The translations under genes and the position numbers were made by a program. From Streptomyces sp. NBC_00306 (GTDB lineage: Bacteria; Actinomycetota; Actinomycetes; Streptomycetales; Streptomycetaceae): 64,000 nt of DNA. The stretch's first letter is position 1, and each line of letters opens with the position of its first letter. The stretch is taken from contig NZ_CP108032.1 in the NCBI RefSeq assembly GCF_036169555.1, positions 682,001-746,000 of the forward strand, read 5' to 3'. The notes under the pieces were generated by a model. The model saw only the letters and a program-made list of their open reading frames with translations, had not been told where the DNA came from and did not search any database. This document shows, one piece after another, positions 41,801 through 48,866 of this stretch.

Positions 41801-42288
41801 TCCTTGATGCCGGGGCCCTGCGGGGCGCCGGTCTGGTTGATGTCGAAGAAGTCCGCGTTGATCGCGGCGACCGTACGCCGGCCGGGGCCCGCGTCGTGCG
41901 CGGCCGCGAGCCGGGACACCGTGGAGCGTTCGGAGATCTTGCCCGAGGACAGGTAGTCGGCCCGCACGCGGCCGCCGTCGAGGTCGACGGAGAGCGCGTC
42001 GACCCGCAGCCATCTGTCGGACTCGAGCCGGTCGTACGAGGTGAGCCGGACGCCCGGAGCGATCGGCCGGGAGCTGCGCGCCGTCTCGATGCCGTCGCCG
42101 TCGGCGACGGATCTCGCGCTGCCGGAAGCTCCGCTCGCGGGCGGCGGTGCAACGGGACGCAACACTTCCGTCGCGTCGCGCGGTCGGGGGTCGGGGGTCG
42201 AGTCGGCGGCGGCCGGGGAGACCCCCGCCGCCAGGGCGGATGCCGTCGCGATCAGCACGACGGCCCGTCTTGCTCTGCCTGGGATCAC
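38806..42288 (-). CDS. Giant secreted NAGPA-type phosphodiester glycosidase fused to calcineurin-like phosphoesterase
   Basis: A 1160-residue exported protein. A signal peptide (about residues 1-28) is followed at about 90-440 by a phosphodiester-glycosidase (NAGPA/DUF2233) domain: VAAINADFFDINQTGAPQGP, RTAVGFSRDGSAMQVITVDG and SALNLDGGGSSTLL, read in parts. Ig-like/lectin-like modules fill about 450-780. A metallophosphoesterase domain at about 790-1010 has all five motif blocks: MSDAQF, NGDLVDEG, PGNHEVMGG, VVEHVPPRDP and GSHVGVFHAEH. A final beta-sandwich closes it. The two catalytic domains together suggest cleavage of sugar-phosphodiester polymers followed by phosphate release outside the cell. 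GTG start at 42286-42288, CAGGAG upstream. Confidence 0.9.
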   Translation of the reverse strand: MIPGRARRAVVLIATASALAAGVSPAAADSTPDPRPRDATEVLRPVAPPPASGASGSARSVADGDGIETARSSRPIAPGVRLTSYDRLESDRWLRVDALSVDLDGGRVRADYLSSGKISERSTVSRLAAAHDAGPGRRTVAAINADFFDINQTGAPQGPGIKDGKVTHSPAEGANRAVGIGPDGAGRVLQLYFEGTLTLPGGQHPLAAYNAANVPPGGIGAYNAAWGSADRALTVDAGSPVAEVLVQDGKVVSVTDRPGSGPVADGTTVLVGREAGATALAALRPGDPVSTTYRPRTDSGPVPRTAVGGRELLVVDGTPQNHEGEGNNIAAPRTAVGFSRDGSAMQVITVDGRQADSGGVTLTELGLMMKRAGAHSALNLDGGGSSTLLAREPGSDALQVENSPSDGSERTVPNGLAFTAPDGSGRLRGFWVETRTPPGSAPTADPVRGGHPERVFPGLTRRLTAAGYDESYGPAAGAPRWRSLRPSVGRVDERGIFHARDSGTAVIRAERAGAQGSTELTVLDDLARIEPTTRRIGLADGDATGSFGIVGHDAQGNSAPVEPADLELTYDRTRFDVEDDGAGGFTVTSRTGGGAGQITVRAAGVTTSLAVSVGLAEQPVSSFDDAGSWTFSHARAAGAVAAVPDGQSGTGLELTYDFTRSTATRAAYANPPRPIPVPGRPQSFTLWIDGDGNGAWPTLHLKDAAGSDQLLRGPYVDWTGWRQVTFSVPAGVAIPLSVHRFYLAETAAARQYTGRVVIDGLSAQVPPDVALPDLPRTADPLIDSAAETGDRDWRFAVMSDAQFVARDPDSAIVRQARRTLREIKASGADFVVVNGDLVDEGSPADLAFARQVLTEELGGDLPWYYVPGNHEVMGGRIDNFIAEFGPAHRTFDHRGTRFLTLDTSSLTLRGGGFEQIKAVRAQLDAAAKDPAVGSVMVVEHVPPRDPTVQKGSQLSDRKEAALIERWLADFRRTTGKGAGLIGSHVGVFHAEHVDGVPYLINGNSGKAPAGPASEGGFTGWSLVGVDEVSPGEQLIARHRPWEGRPDWVSVQTRAHVDALTLEAPGSLPPGNSADVRATVVQGTRTVPVAFPVSADWTGSLNLYIGDPDDARQRHAAAFDPATGRLTALRPGTVTLAVTVGGNTRSVEVRIARQAAGERAS

Positions 42289-42470
42289 AACTACTCCTGG
42301 ATCACGGCTGGTTGAGCGCGCAGTAAGCGCTGTCGGCGGACAGCATCGCGGCGCTCGGGCCGTTGCACCAGAGGGCTTGAGGGACCGTCGGGAGAACAGG
42401 CGCTGTCATGATCGTGGACGTCTTGCGATCCTGACCGCCCCGGCCGGGCCACATTCGCGAAAGAATGCCG

Positions 42471-42477
42471 TAACAAT
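42471..42477 (+). promoter_or_regulatory. -10-like TAACAAT ahead of the leader peptide
   Basis: TAACAAT ends five bases before the ATG at 42483, which would give a leaderless leader-peptide mRNA. No convincing -35. Confidence 0.4.
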
Positions 42478-42482
42478 TCACC

Positions 42483-42626
42483 ATGCGAGACGACTCCCAC
42501 AGCGCATTGACGCGGCCTGAAATCGCTGCCATTCTCGCCGATGTGAGTCAAGCTGACATTCTCGTATCGCGCCTGCACGTCGACCTTCGACGGCACGCCA
42601 GCGCACTCTGTGCCGCCGGCCGCTGA
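42483..42626 (+). CDS. Putative Cys-containing leader peptide of the sulfonate operon
   Basis: A 47-codon frame from ATG 42483 (or 27 codons from GTG 42543) ends in SRLHVDLRRHASALCAAGR then TGA. The core R-x-HVDL-x-R-x-x-SA-x-C close to the C-terminus is the hallmark of the short putative leader peptides that precede sulfur-metabolism genes in Streptomyces. It lies 211 bases before the Tat lipoprotein of a sulfonate importer. A likely role is attenuation: ribosome stalling at the Cys codon when cysteine is scarce would allow the operon to be read. The -10-like TAACAAT directly upstream makes the ATG start attractive as leaderless. Confidence 0.75.
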   Translation: MRDDSHSALTRPEIAAILADVSQADILVSRLHVDLRRHASALCAAGR

Positions 42627-42723
42627 AACACGCCCAGCTGACCTCTCCTCCCGCGCACGTCCCACCTCCAGTGGACTTCTGACGGCCTGAAACCTTTCGC
42701 ACCCCGTCACGCGGTGATGGCAC

Positions 42724-42755
42724 CGGCAGGACCTTTCCCGGCTTTTTCCCTGCCG
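42724..42755 (+). terminator. Candidate attenuator hairpin
   Basis: CGGCAGG (42724-42730) pairs with CCTGCCG (42749-42755) around a pyrimidine-rich loop, between the leader peptide and the importer gene. T-rich bases lie in the loop rather than after the stem. A second small stem forms near 42702-42720 (GTCACGCGGTGATGG region). Confidence 0.35.
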
Positions 42756-42837
42756 TCTTGCGCCGACTCTTTCCTGAATGCATTGCGTCCTTCTCGCGCG
42801 CTTTTCAGGCACCTTCGCGTACCCGAAACGGAATGAC

Positions 42838-43851
42838 ATGACTTTCTCCAGGCGAAGCTTCCTCGTGCTCTCCGGCATCTCCGCACTCGCGGCCGCCGGG
42901 TGCGGCACCGCGAGTGGCAGCGGCATCCGTAATACCAAGACACTCCGCTATCAGGGCTCGGCCGGTGCCGTCACCCCGCCCGAACTCGCCGCATCACTCG
43001 GCTATCTGGGCGATCTGAAACTGGACTGGGTGGGCGACACCATCAGTGGCCCCCAGGACATCCAGACCGCCGCGTCGGGCCAGACCGACTTCGGCGGCGC
43101 GTTCAACGGGGCCGTGGTCAAACTGGCCTCCCGCAAGGCTCCCATCAAGGCGGTCATCAGCTATTACGGCTCCGACAAATACGCCTTCAGCGGCTTCTAC
43201 GTCACCGAGAACAGCGCGATTCGTTCCCCGCGCGACCTCATCGGCAAAAAGGTCGGAATGAACACCCTCGGCGCGCATCACGAGGCGATGCTCGACATCT
43301 ACCTCAAGAAGAACGGGCTGAGCCGCGCCGAGGCCAAGCAGGTCGAGCGGATCGTGATACCGCCCGTCAACACCGAACAGTCGTTGCGTCAGCGGCAGAT
43401 CGACGTGGGCGTCCTCGGCGGCATCCTGCGCGACAAGGCCCTGGAGGCGGGCGGGGTGCGCAAGCTGTTCAGCGACTTCGACCTCCGCGGTGCCTTCAGC
43501 GCCGGCACCTATGTCTTCACCGAGCGCTTCATCGAGCAGAACCCCGAGACGGCGAAGACCTTCGTCACCGGGGTGGGCAGGGCCCTGGACTGGTCCCGTA
43601 CGACACCCCGCGAGGAGGTCGTCGCGAGGATGACCGAGATCGTCGCCAAGCGGAAGAGGAACGAGACCGACGCCGCGCTCAAGTACTGGCGCTCCTACGG
43701 AGTGTCCGCGCCCGGCGGCCGGATCGCGGAGAAGGAGCTGTCCTACTGGGCGGACTGGCTCACCGAGCGCGGCGACCTCGAGTCCGGCCGGGTGAAGGTG
43801 CCGGACCTCTACACCAATGAGTTCAACGCGGGCAAGAAGACGGGGAGCTGA
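42838..43851 (+). CDS. Sulfonate/aliphatic-sulfur ABC transporter binding lipoprotein
   Basis: A 337-residue solute-binding protein with a Tat-lipoprotein signal (SRRSFLVLSG, Arg5-Arg6; lipobox AAAGC with Cys22). The mature part is an NMT1/SsuA-like domain: GDTISGPQDIQTAASGQTDFGGAFNGAVVKL, read in parts, and YVTENSAIRSPRDLIGKKVGMN. It would deliver a sulfonate or related organosulfur compound to the permease. The ATG at 42838 has a modest GGA site. First structural gene of an importer-LLM-TauD operon, downstream of the leader peptide. The intergenic distance to the ATPase gene is three bases. Confidence 0.9.
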   Translation: MTFSRRSFLVLSGISALAAAGCGTASGSGIRNTKTLRYQGSAGAVTPPELAASLGYLGDLKLDWVGDTISGPQDIQTAASGQTDFGGAFNGAVVKLASRKAPIKAVISYYGSDKYAFSGFYVTENSAIRSPRDLIGKKVGMNTLGAHHEAMLDIYLKKNGLSRAEAKQVERIVIPPVNTEQSLRQRQIDVGVLGGILRDKALEAGGVRKLFSDFDLRGAFSAGTYVFTERFIEQNPETAKTFVTGVGRALDWSRTTPREEVVARMTEIVAKRKRNETDAALKYWRSYGVSAPGGRIAEKELSYWADWLTERGDLESGRVKVPDLYTNEFNAGKKTGS

Positions 43852-43854
43852 CCG

Positions 43855-44664
43855 ATGACGGCGAAAATCAGTTTCCAGGGTGTCGGCAAGACCTTTCCCG
43901 TGCGCGGGAAGCAGACGCCGGTGACAGCGCTGGACGGTATCGACCTCGACATCGCCCCCGGCGAGTTCCTGGTCGTGGTGGGTCCGAGCGGCTGCGGGAA
44001 GTCCACGCTCCTCGATCTCCTCGGCGGACTGGCCGAGCCCACCGAGGGCCGCATTCTGCTGGACGGCCGGCCGGTCTCCGGACCGGGTCTCGACCGGGGC
44101 ATCGTCTTCCAGCAGTACGCCCTGCTCCCCTGGCGGACCGCCCAGGGCAACGTGGAGTTCGGGCTGGAGGCGACCCGGGTGCCGCGCCGCGAGCGGGCCG
44201 CGCGGGCCCGGGAGTACCTCGCGCTCGTCGGTCTCGACGGCTTCGAGAACCGGCATCCGCACGAGCTGTCCGGCGGTATGCGCCAGCGCGTGGCGATCGC
44301 CCGCAGCCTTGCCTACGACCCCGATGTGCTGCTGATGGACGAACCGTTCGCGGCGCTCGACGCCCAGACCCGCGAGTCGCTCCAGGACGAGCTGCTGCGG
44401 ATCTGGCAGCGCACCGGCAAGACGATCGTGTTCATCACGCACGGCATCGACGAGGCGGTGCACCTCGGGCAGCGTGTCGCGGTGCTCACCTCCCGGCCCG
44501 GCCGGATCAAGGAGGTCGTGCCGATCGACCTGGGCGACCGCGATGCCGCCGCCGATCCGCGTTCCAGCCCCGCGTTCGCGCACCACCGCCATCAGATCTG
44601 GAGCCTGCTGCGCGACGAGGTCAGCCGCGCGCAGCAGCAGGAGAGGGAGGCCGTCACACCATGA
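43855..44664 (+). CDS. Sulfonate-type ABC transporter ATPase (SsuB/TauB-like)
   Basis: A 269-residue ATPase: Walker A GPSGCGKST, Q-loop IVFQQYALLPWRTAQGNVEFGLE (read in parts), signature LSGGMRQRVAIARSL, Walker B VLLMDEPFAALD and H-loop FITHGIDEAVHLG. The LLPWRT and GIDEAVHL wording is typical of SsuB/TauB/nitrate-type ATPases. It powers uptake with the permease downstream, whose ATG overlaps its stop. The ATG at 43855 is preceded by GGGGAG. Confidence 0.95.
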   Translation: MTAKISFQGVGKTFPVRGKQTPVTALDGIDLDIAPGEFLVVVGPSGCGKSTLLDLLGGLAEPTEGRILLDGRPVSGPGLDRGIVFQQYALLPWRTAQGNVEFGLEATRVPRRERAARAREYLALVGLDGFENRHPHELSGGMRQRVAIARSLAYDPDVLLMDEPFAALDAQTRESLQDELLRIWQRTGKTIVFITHGIDEAVHLGQRVAVLTSRPGRIKEVVPIDLGDRDAAADPRSSPAFAHHRHQIWSLLRDEVSRAQQQEREAVTP

Positions 44665-45575
44665 GCATCACCACCGAGAAAGCCGCCACGGCGACCGCCG
44701 AGCAGGCTGCGACGAAGGCCCCCGAGGCGGCCGGCCCGGCACGGAGCGGGGATGCGACCCCGGTGGCCCCCGTCCGCAAGGGCACACTCCCCCGCGTGGC
44801 CGGTCTCACCGGGCGCGCCCTGCTGACCGTGGTCACCAGGACGGTCGCCGTCGCCGCGCTCCTGGCTCTGTGGGAGATCGCCCCCCGCCTCGGGCTCGTC
44901 GACCGGACGTTCCTGCCGCCCTTCTCCGAGGTCGCCGTCGCCTGGTGGGGGCTGCTGACGGACGGTCAGCTCGCCCAGCACGCGCAGGCCAGCCTGGTGC
45001 GCTCGCTGTCCGGATTCGGGCTCGCGGTGGCGCTCGCCGTACCGCTCGGACTTCTCATCGGCTGGTACCGGCCGCTCGCCGACCTCCTCGGGCCGCTGCT
45101 GGAGGTGTTCCGCAACACCGCCGCGCTGGCCCTGCTGCCGGTCTTCGTCCTCCTGCTCGGCATCGGGGAGACCTCGAAGATCTCCATCGTGCTCTACGCG
45201 TGCACCTGGCCCATCCTGCTGAACACCATCAGCGCCGTGCGCAGCGTCGATCCGACCCTTTTGCGGCTCGCCCGTTCGATGGACCTGCCCGCCCCGAAGA
45301 TCTTCCAGAAGGTCATCCTGCCCGCCTCGGTGCCCACCGTCTTCACGGGCATCCGGCTGGCCGGCGCGATCGCCATCCTCGTCCTGGTCGCCGCCGAGAT
45401 GGTGGGCGCCAAGGCCGGCCTCGGCTACCTCGTCAACTCCTCGCAGTTCAACTTCGCGATCCCCGAGATGTACGCCGGGATCATCACCATCTCCGCCATA
45501 GGTGTGGCCTTCAACCAGCTGCTCGTGGCCCTGGAGCGCCGCTTCACCTCCTGGCGCACCCCGACCGGAATCTAG
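44661..45575 (+). CDS. Sulfonate-type ABC transporter permease (SsuC/TauC-like)
   Basis: A 304-residue inner membrane permease with a long Ala-rich cytoplasmic start (about 60 residues) and then six helices. The EAA coupling loop reads RLARSMDLPAPKIFQKVILPASVPTVFTGIR, read in parts, the hallmark of BPD-transporter inner components of the Ssu/Tau group. FLPPFSEVAVAWW is another family marker. It forms the channel for the binding protein and ATPase. ATGA overlap with the ATPase; 12 bases from the LLM oxygenase gene. Confidence 0.94.
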   Translation: MSITTEKAATATAEQAATKAPEAAGPARSGDATPVAPVRKGTLPRVAGLTGRALLTVVTRTVAVAALLALWEIAPRLGLVDRTFLPPFSEVAVAWWGLLTDGQLAQHAQASLVRSLSGFGLAVALAVPLGLLIGWYRPLADLLGPLLEVFRNTAALALLPVFVLLLGIGETSKISIVLYACTWPILLNTISAVRSVDPTLLRLARSMDLPAPKIFQKVILPASVPTVFTGIRLAGAIAILVLVAAEMVGAKAGLGYLVNSSQFNFAIPEMYAGIITISAIGVAFNQLLVALERRFTSWRTPTGI

Positions 45576-45587
45576 AGGAAACAGCAG

Positions 45588-46922
45588 ATGTCAGCCGAGA
45601 CTCCCCGTCAGTTCCATCTCAACGCGTTCCTCATGAACGCCGGCCACCACGACGCCGCCTGGCGCCATCCGCGCACCCAGCCGGAGCGCATCACCGATCT
45701 GTCCTACTTCCAGGAGCTGGCCCGCACCGCCGAGCGCGGGAAGCTGGACTCGCTCTTCCTCGCGGACGGCGTCGCGCTGTGGGGCAACGCCCGCTACAAC
45801 GCGGTCGGCGGCTTCGAACCGCTCACCCTGCTCTCCGCGCTGGCCGTCGCCACGGAGCACATCGGGCTGATCGCCACCGTCTCCACCACCTTCAACGAAC
45901 CCTTCCACGTGGCGCGGAAGTTCGCCTCGCTGGACCATCTGAGCGGCGGCCGCGCGGGCTGGAACATCGTCACCTCGGGCAATGTCGCCGAGGCCAGGAA
46001 CTTCGGCCGCGAGGAGCATCTGGAGCACGCGGTGCGCTACGAGCGTGCCTCGGAGTTCCTGGATGTGACGAAGCAGCTCTGGGACAGCTGGCGGGACGAC
46101 GCGCCCGTCATCGACCGCGAGCGCGGGGTCTACTCCGAGGAGGGTGCGGTCAGTGCCATCGGCCATCGCGGTACCCACTTCCGGGTCGACGGACCGCTCA
46201 ATGTCCAGCGCTCCCCCCAGGGTCATCCGCTGCTGGTGCAGGCCGGATCGTCCGAGGACGGCAAGGAGTTCGCGGCCCGGTACGCGGAGGCCGTCTTCAC
46301 CGCCCAGCAGACGCTGGCCGACGGGCAGACCTTCTACAAGGACCTGAAGTCACGGCTCGCGAAGTACGGCCGCGGACCGGAACAGCTCAAGATCCTGCCC
46401 GGCATCTGCCCGGTCATCGGCGGTACGGAGGCCGAAGCACTGGCGCTCGAGGACGAACTGACGGAGCTTCAGGTTCCCGCGTACGGGCTCCAGCAGCTGT
46501 CCGGGATGCTCGGCACCGATCTCACCGGGCTGCCGCTGGACGGCCCGCTGCCCGACCTCCCGGAAGAGCAGGACATCAACGGCAACAAGTCCCGCTTCAC
46601 GCTGGTGGCGGAGCTCGCCCGGCGCGAGGAGCTCACCATCCGGCAGCTCATCGCCCGCCTCGGCGGCGGTCGCGGTCACCGCGTCTTCGCCGGGACGCCG
46701 GAGCAGATCGCGGACCAGCTGGAGACGTGGTTCACCGAGGGTGCCGCGGACGGCTTCAACATCATGCCGCCGTATCTCCCGGGCGGGCTCGACGACTTCG
46801 TGGACCAAGTGGTCCCGCTGCTTCAGGACCGCGGTCTGTTCCGCACCGAGTACACCGGGCGCACCCTGCGCGACCACTACGGCCTGGAGCGCCCCACGGG
46901 CCGCACCGTCCTGGCCTCCTGA
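45588..46922 (+). CDS. FMN-dependent LLM-class monooxygenase (NtaA/SnaA/DszA/SoxA group)
   Basis: A 444-residue luciferase-like TIM-barrel flavin monooxygenase: HLNAFLMNAGHHDAAWRHP at the start, AERGKLDSLFLADGVALWG, ATVSTTFNEPFHVARKFASLDHLSGGRAGWNIVTS (read in parts) and the C-terminal FNIMPPYLPGGLDDFVDQVVPLL. This subgroup uses FMNH2 from a separate reductase and cleaves C-S or C-N bonds, as in sulfone or nitrilotriacetate degradation. In this operon it most likely releases sulfite from an imported organosulfur compound. No flavin reductase gene is in the operon. The ATG at 45588 follows AGAGGAAA. Confidence 0.93.
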   Translation: MSAETPRQFHLNAFLMNAGHHDAAWRHPRTQPERITDLSYFQELARTAERGKLDSLFLADGVALWGNARYNAVGGFEPLTLLSALAVATEHIGLIATVSTTFNEPFHVARKFASLDHLSGGRAGWNIVTSGNVAEARNFGREEHLEHAVRYERASEFLDVTKQLWDSWRDDAPVIDRERGVYSEEGAVSAIGHRGTHFRVDGPLNVQRSPQGHPLLVQAGSSEDGKEFAARYAEAVFTAQQTLADGQTFYKDLKSRLAKYGRGPEQLKILPGICPVIGGTEAEALALEDELTELQVPAYGLQQLSGMLGTDLTGLPLDGPLPDLPEEQDINGNKSRFTLVAELARREELTIRQLIARLGGGRGHRVFAGTPEQIADQLETWFTEGAADGFNIMPPYLPGGLDDFVDQVVPLLQDRGLFRTEYTGRTLRDHYGLERPTGRTVLAS

Positions 46923-46991
46923 CCCCTCTCCGGGCCACCGCACGTCCTCGGCCAAGCCCCCTCGAAATCCCTACGAAAGGCAGCAATCCGC

Positions 46992-47888
46992 ATGAGCAGC
47001 ACCGGTTTCGACATCCGCCGCATCGGCGGCCGCATCGGCGCGGAGATCCTCGGCGTCGACATCTCCGGGGAGCTCGACCCCGCGATCACCGCCGAGATCA
47101 ACGCGGCACTCCTGGAACACAAAGCGCTCTTCTTCCGTGACCAGGATCTCGACGACGCCGCCCAGATACGCTTCGCCTCCCTCTTCGGCGAACTGACCAC
47201 CGCCCATCCGACGGTCCCGTCCGTCGACGGCCGGCCCAACATCCTCCCGGTGGACGGCGACGAGGGCATCCGCGCCAACCAGTGGCACACCGATGTCACC
47301 TTCGTCCGAACCCCGCCGAAGGCGTCCACGCTGCGCAGCCTGGTCGTCCCTCCGTACGGCGGCAACACCCTGATCGCCAACTCGGCGGCCGCCTACCGGG
47401 ATCTGCCCGACGCGCTGCGTGAGCTGGCCGACCGGTTGTGGGCGGTGCACACCAACGCCTACGACTACGCGGAGCCTAAGTCCGAGAAGGCCGCGGAGCA
47501 CCGGCGGCAGTTCGTGTCCACCAAATACCGCACCGAGCACCCGGTGGTGCGCGTCCACCCCGAGTCGGGCGAACGGGGCCTGTTCATCGGAGGGTTCGCC
47601 CAGTCCCTGGTGGGTCTGTCGCCGTCCGAGTCCCGCGACATCCTGCGGATCCTCCAGGCGTATGTGACCCGCCCGGAGAACGTGGTGCGCTGGACGTGGG
47701 CGCCGGGCGACCTGGTCCTGTTCGACAACCGCATCACCCAGCACTACGCCCCGGACGACTACGGCGACCTGCCGCGCCTGCTGCACCGCGTGACGGTCGC
47801 GGGTGACGTTCCGGTCGGCATCGACGGCACGGCGAGCCGGATCGTCGAGGGCGACGAGGCCGCGCACTACACCCCGTCCGCGGCCTGA
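46992..47888 (+). CDS. TauD/TfdA-family Fe(II)/2-oxoglutarate dioxygenase
   Basis: A 298-residue dioxygenase. The facial triad is visible as HTD (QWHTDVTF) and the distal His in FDNRITQHYAPDDYG, and the 2-oxoglutarate-binding Arg in PRLLHRVTVAGD. GAEILGVDISGELDPAITAEINAAL and VRVHPESGERGLFIG are TauD family segments. It hydroxylates taurine, alkylsulfonates or alkyl sulfates, giving sulfite/sulfate and an aldehyde. Last gene of the sulfonate operon, 69 bases after the LLM oxygenase, so the operon carries two different desulfonating enzymes. A strong terminator follows. Confidence 0.95.
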   Translation: MSSTGFDIRRIGGRIGAEILGVDISGELDPAITAEINAALLEHKALFFRDQDLDDAAQIRFASLFGELTTAHPTVPSVDGRPNILPVDGDEGIRANQWHTDVTFVRTPPKASTLRSLVVPPYGGNTLIANSAAAYRDLPDALRELADRLWAVHTNAYDYAEPKSEKAAEHRRQFVSTKYRTEHPVVRVHPESGERGLFIGGFAQSLVGLSPSESRDILRILQAYVTRPENVVRWTWAPGDLVLFDNRITQHYAPDDYGDLPRLLHRVTVAGDVPVGIDGTASRIVEGDEAAHYTPSAA

Positions 47889-47904
47889 CATACCGCAACA
47901 CACG

Positions 47905-47936
47905 GCGGGCCGGACGTCCTGTGACGTCCGGCCCGC
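47905..47936. terminator. Bidirectional terminator, 14-bp perfect stem
   Basis: GCGGGCCGGACGTC (47905-47918) pairs exactly with 47923-47936 around the loop CTGT. It ends the sulfonate operon and the convergent surface-protein gene. Confidence 0.88.
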
Positions 47937-47981
47937 TTGTCACGTCGCTCTCACCGGCCCGTCACGGGCCGGCGTGCGGTC

Positions 47982-48605
47982 TCAGGCGGTGTTGCGGCGC
48001 TTGCGCGCGGCCCACATGATGCCGCCGCCCGCGACGATGACCACGGCGGCAGCGCCGGCGATCAGCGGGGTGGAGCTGGAGGAGCCGGTCTCGGCCAGGT
48101 CGTCGCTGCCCGCGTTGGGGGTCGGCGCGCTGGAGGGGACCGGGGCGTCGGTGGTGGGCGGCGTGGTGCTCGGCGCCTCGGACGGGACCGGCGCGGAGGA
48201 GCTCGGGGTGTTCGACGGCGTCGCTGACGGCGGCGGGTTGTCGTCGTCCTCGCACACCGGCGCCGTCTTGGTGTCGTCGACCGAGAACTTCTCGCCGTCG
48301 CTCGCCTTCACGATCAGGCGGAGGGTGAGCTCCTTGTCGTGCTTCGGAAGCTCGATCTTCTTGTGGAACTCGTTCTGGAACGTCTCGGTGGGCAGCAGGT
48401 CCTTGCCGTCCGCGGTGATCGTCACGGTGTTCTCGGACTTGGCGCCGTAGGCGGTCAGGTCGACGCTGACCTCGGTGCAGCTCGCCGACCACTTCGGCGT
48501 GTGGGCGAACGCCGGGCCGGCGGCCAGGCCGACGCCGAGGACGCCGGCGGCCGCGGCCGCTATGAGGGCCCCGGAACGCCGCCGCGATGTGTTGCTGGTT
48601 GTCAC
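47982..48605 (-). CDS. LAXTG surface protein (sortase E substrate)
   Basis: A 207-residue exported protein with a cell-wall sorting signal. Signal peptide (RRRSGALIAAAAAGVLGVGL to AFA), a small domain with two Cys (CTEVSVDLTAYGAK, KTAPVCEDD), a Pro/Ser/Thr-rich spacer of about 45 residues, then LAETG at residues 170-174, a hydrophobic helix and the positive tail ARKRRN. LAXTG is the signal of class E sortases in Streptomyces. The protein should be anchored covalently to peptidoglycan in aerial or vegetative walls. The GTG at 48603-48605 follows TGGAGGAA. Its partner sortase is not in the window. Confidence 0.88.
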   Translation of the reverse strand: MTTSNTSRRRSGALIAAAAAGVLGVGLAAGPAFAHTPKWSASCTEVSVDLTAYGAKSENTVTITADGKDLLPTETFQNEFHKKIELPKHDKELTLRLIVKASDGEKFSVDDTKTAPVCEDDDNPPPSATPSNTPSSSAPVPSEAPSTTPPTTDAPVPSSAPTPNAGSDDLAETGSSSSTPLIAGAAAVVIVAGGGIMWAARKRRNTA

Positions 48606-48744
48606 TGATTCCTCCACTGTTGCCGCGCCACCCTTCTGGCGGTGCGCGCACAGTACCGCCACCACCTCACCTGTGGGCACCCGCCCCACCCCCCTCTTCC
48701 GGTTTCTAAACCTCCTCATTACCCGGGCTTGTCGCAGCAGTTGG

Positions 48745-48763
48745 CGTGAAGCGATCGTTCACG
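48745..48763. promoter_or_regulatory. Palindrome CGTGAA-N7-TTCACG upstream of the cation transporter
   Basis: A 19-base inverted repeat, about 105 bases before the transporter start and 140 after the surface-protein start, may be an operator. A GGGTAC hexamer at 48788-48793 (GAGT 17 bases upstream) is a weaker candidate sigma-B site for the transporter. Confidence 0.35.
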
Positions 48764-48866
48764 CGGGAGTTCGCGCAGATTGTCCCGGGGTACCTGGTCA
48801 CGGCACTCGTCCATGCCGCCCGGGCACGGCCGGTGCTCAACCGGCCCCCTACCTACGGTGAGAACA

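Noticed and set aside
40072..42315. 747-codon frame opposite the phosphodiester glycosidase gene
   Set aside because: Shadow frame; Gly/Arg/Val-rich without motifs.
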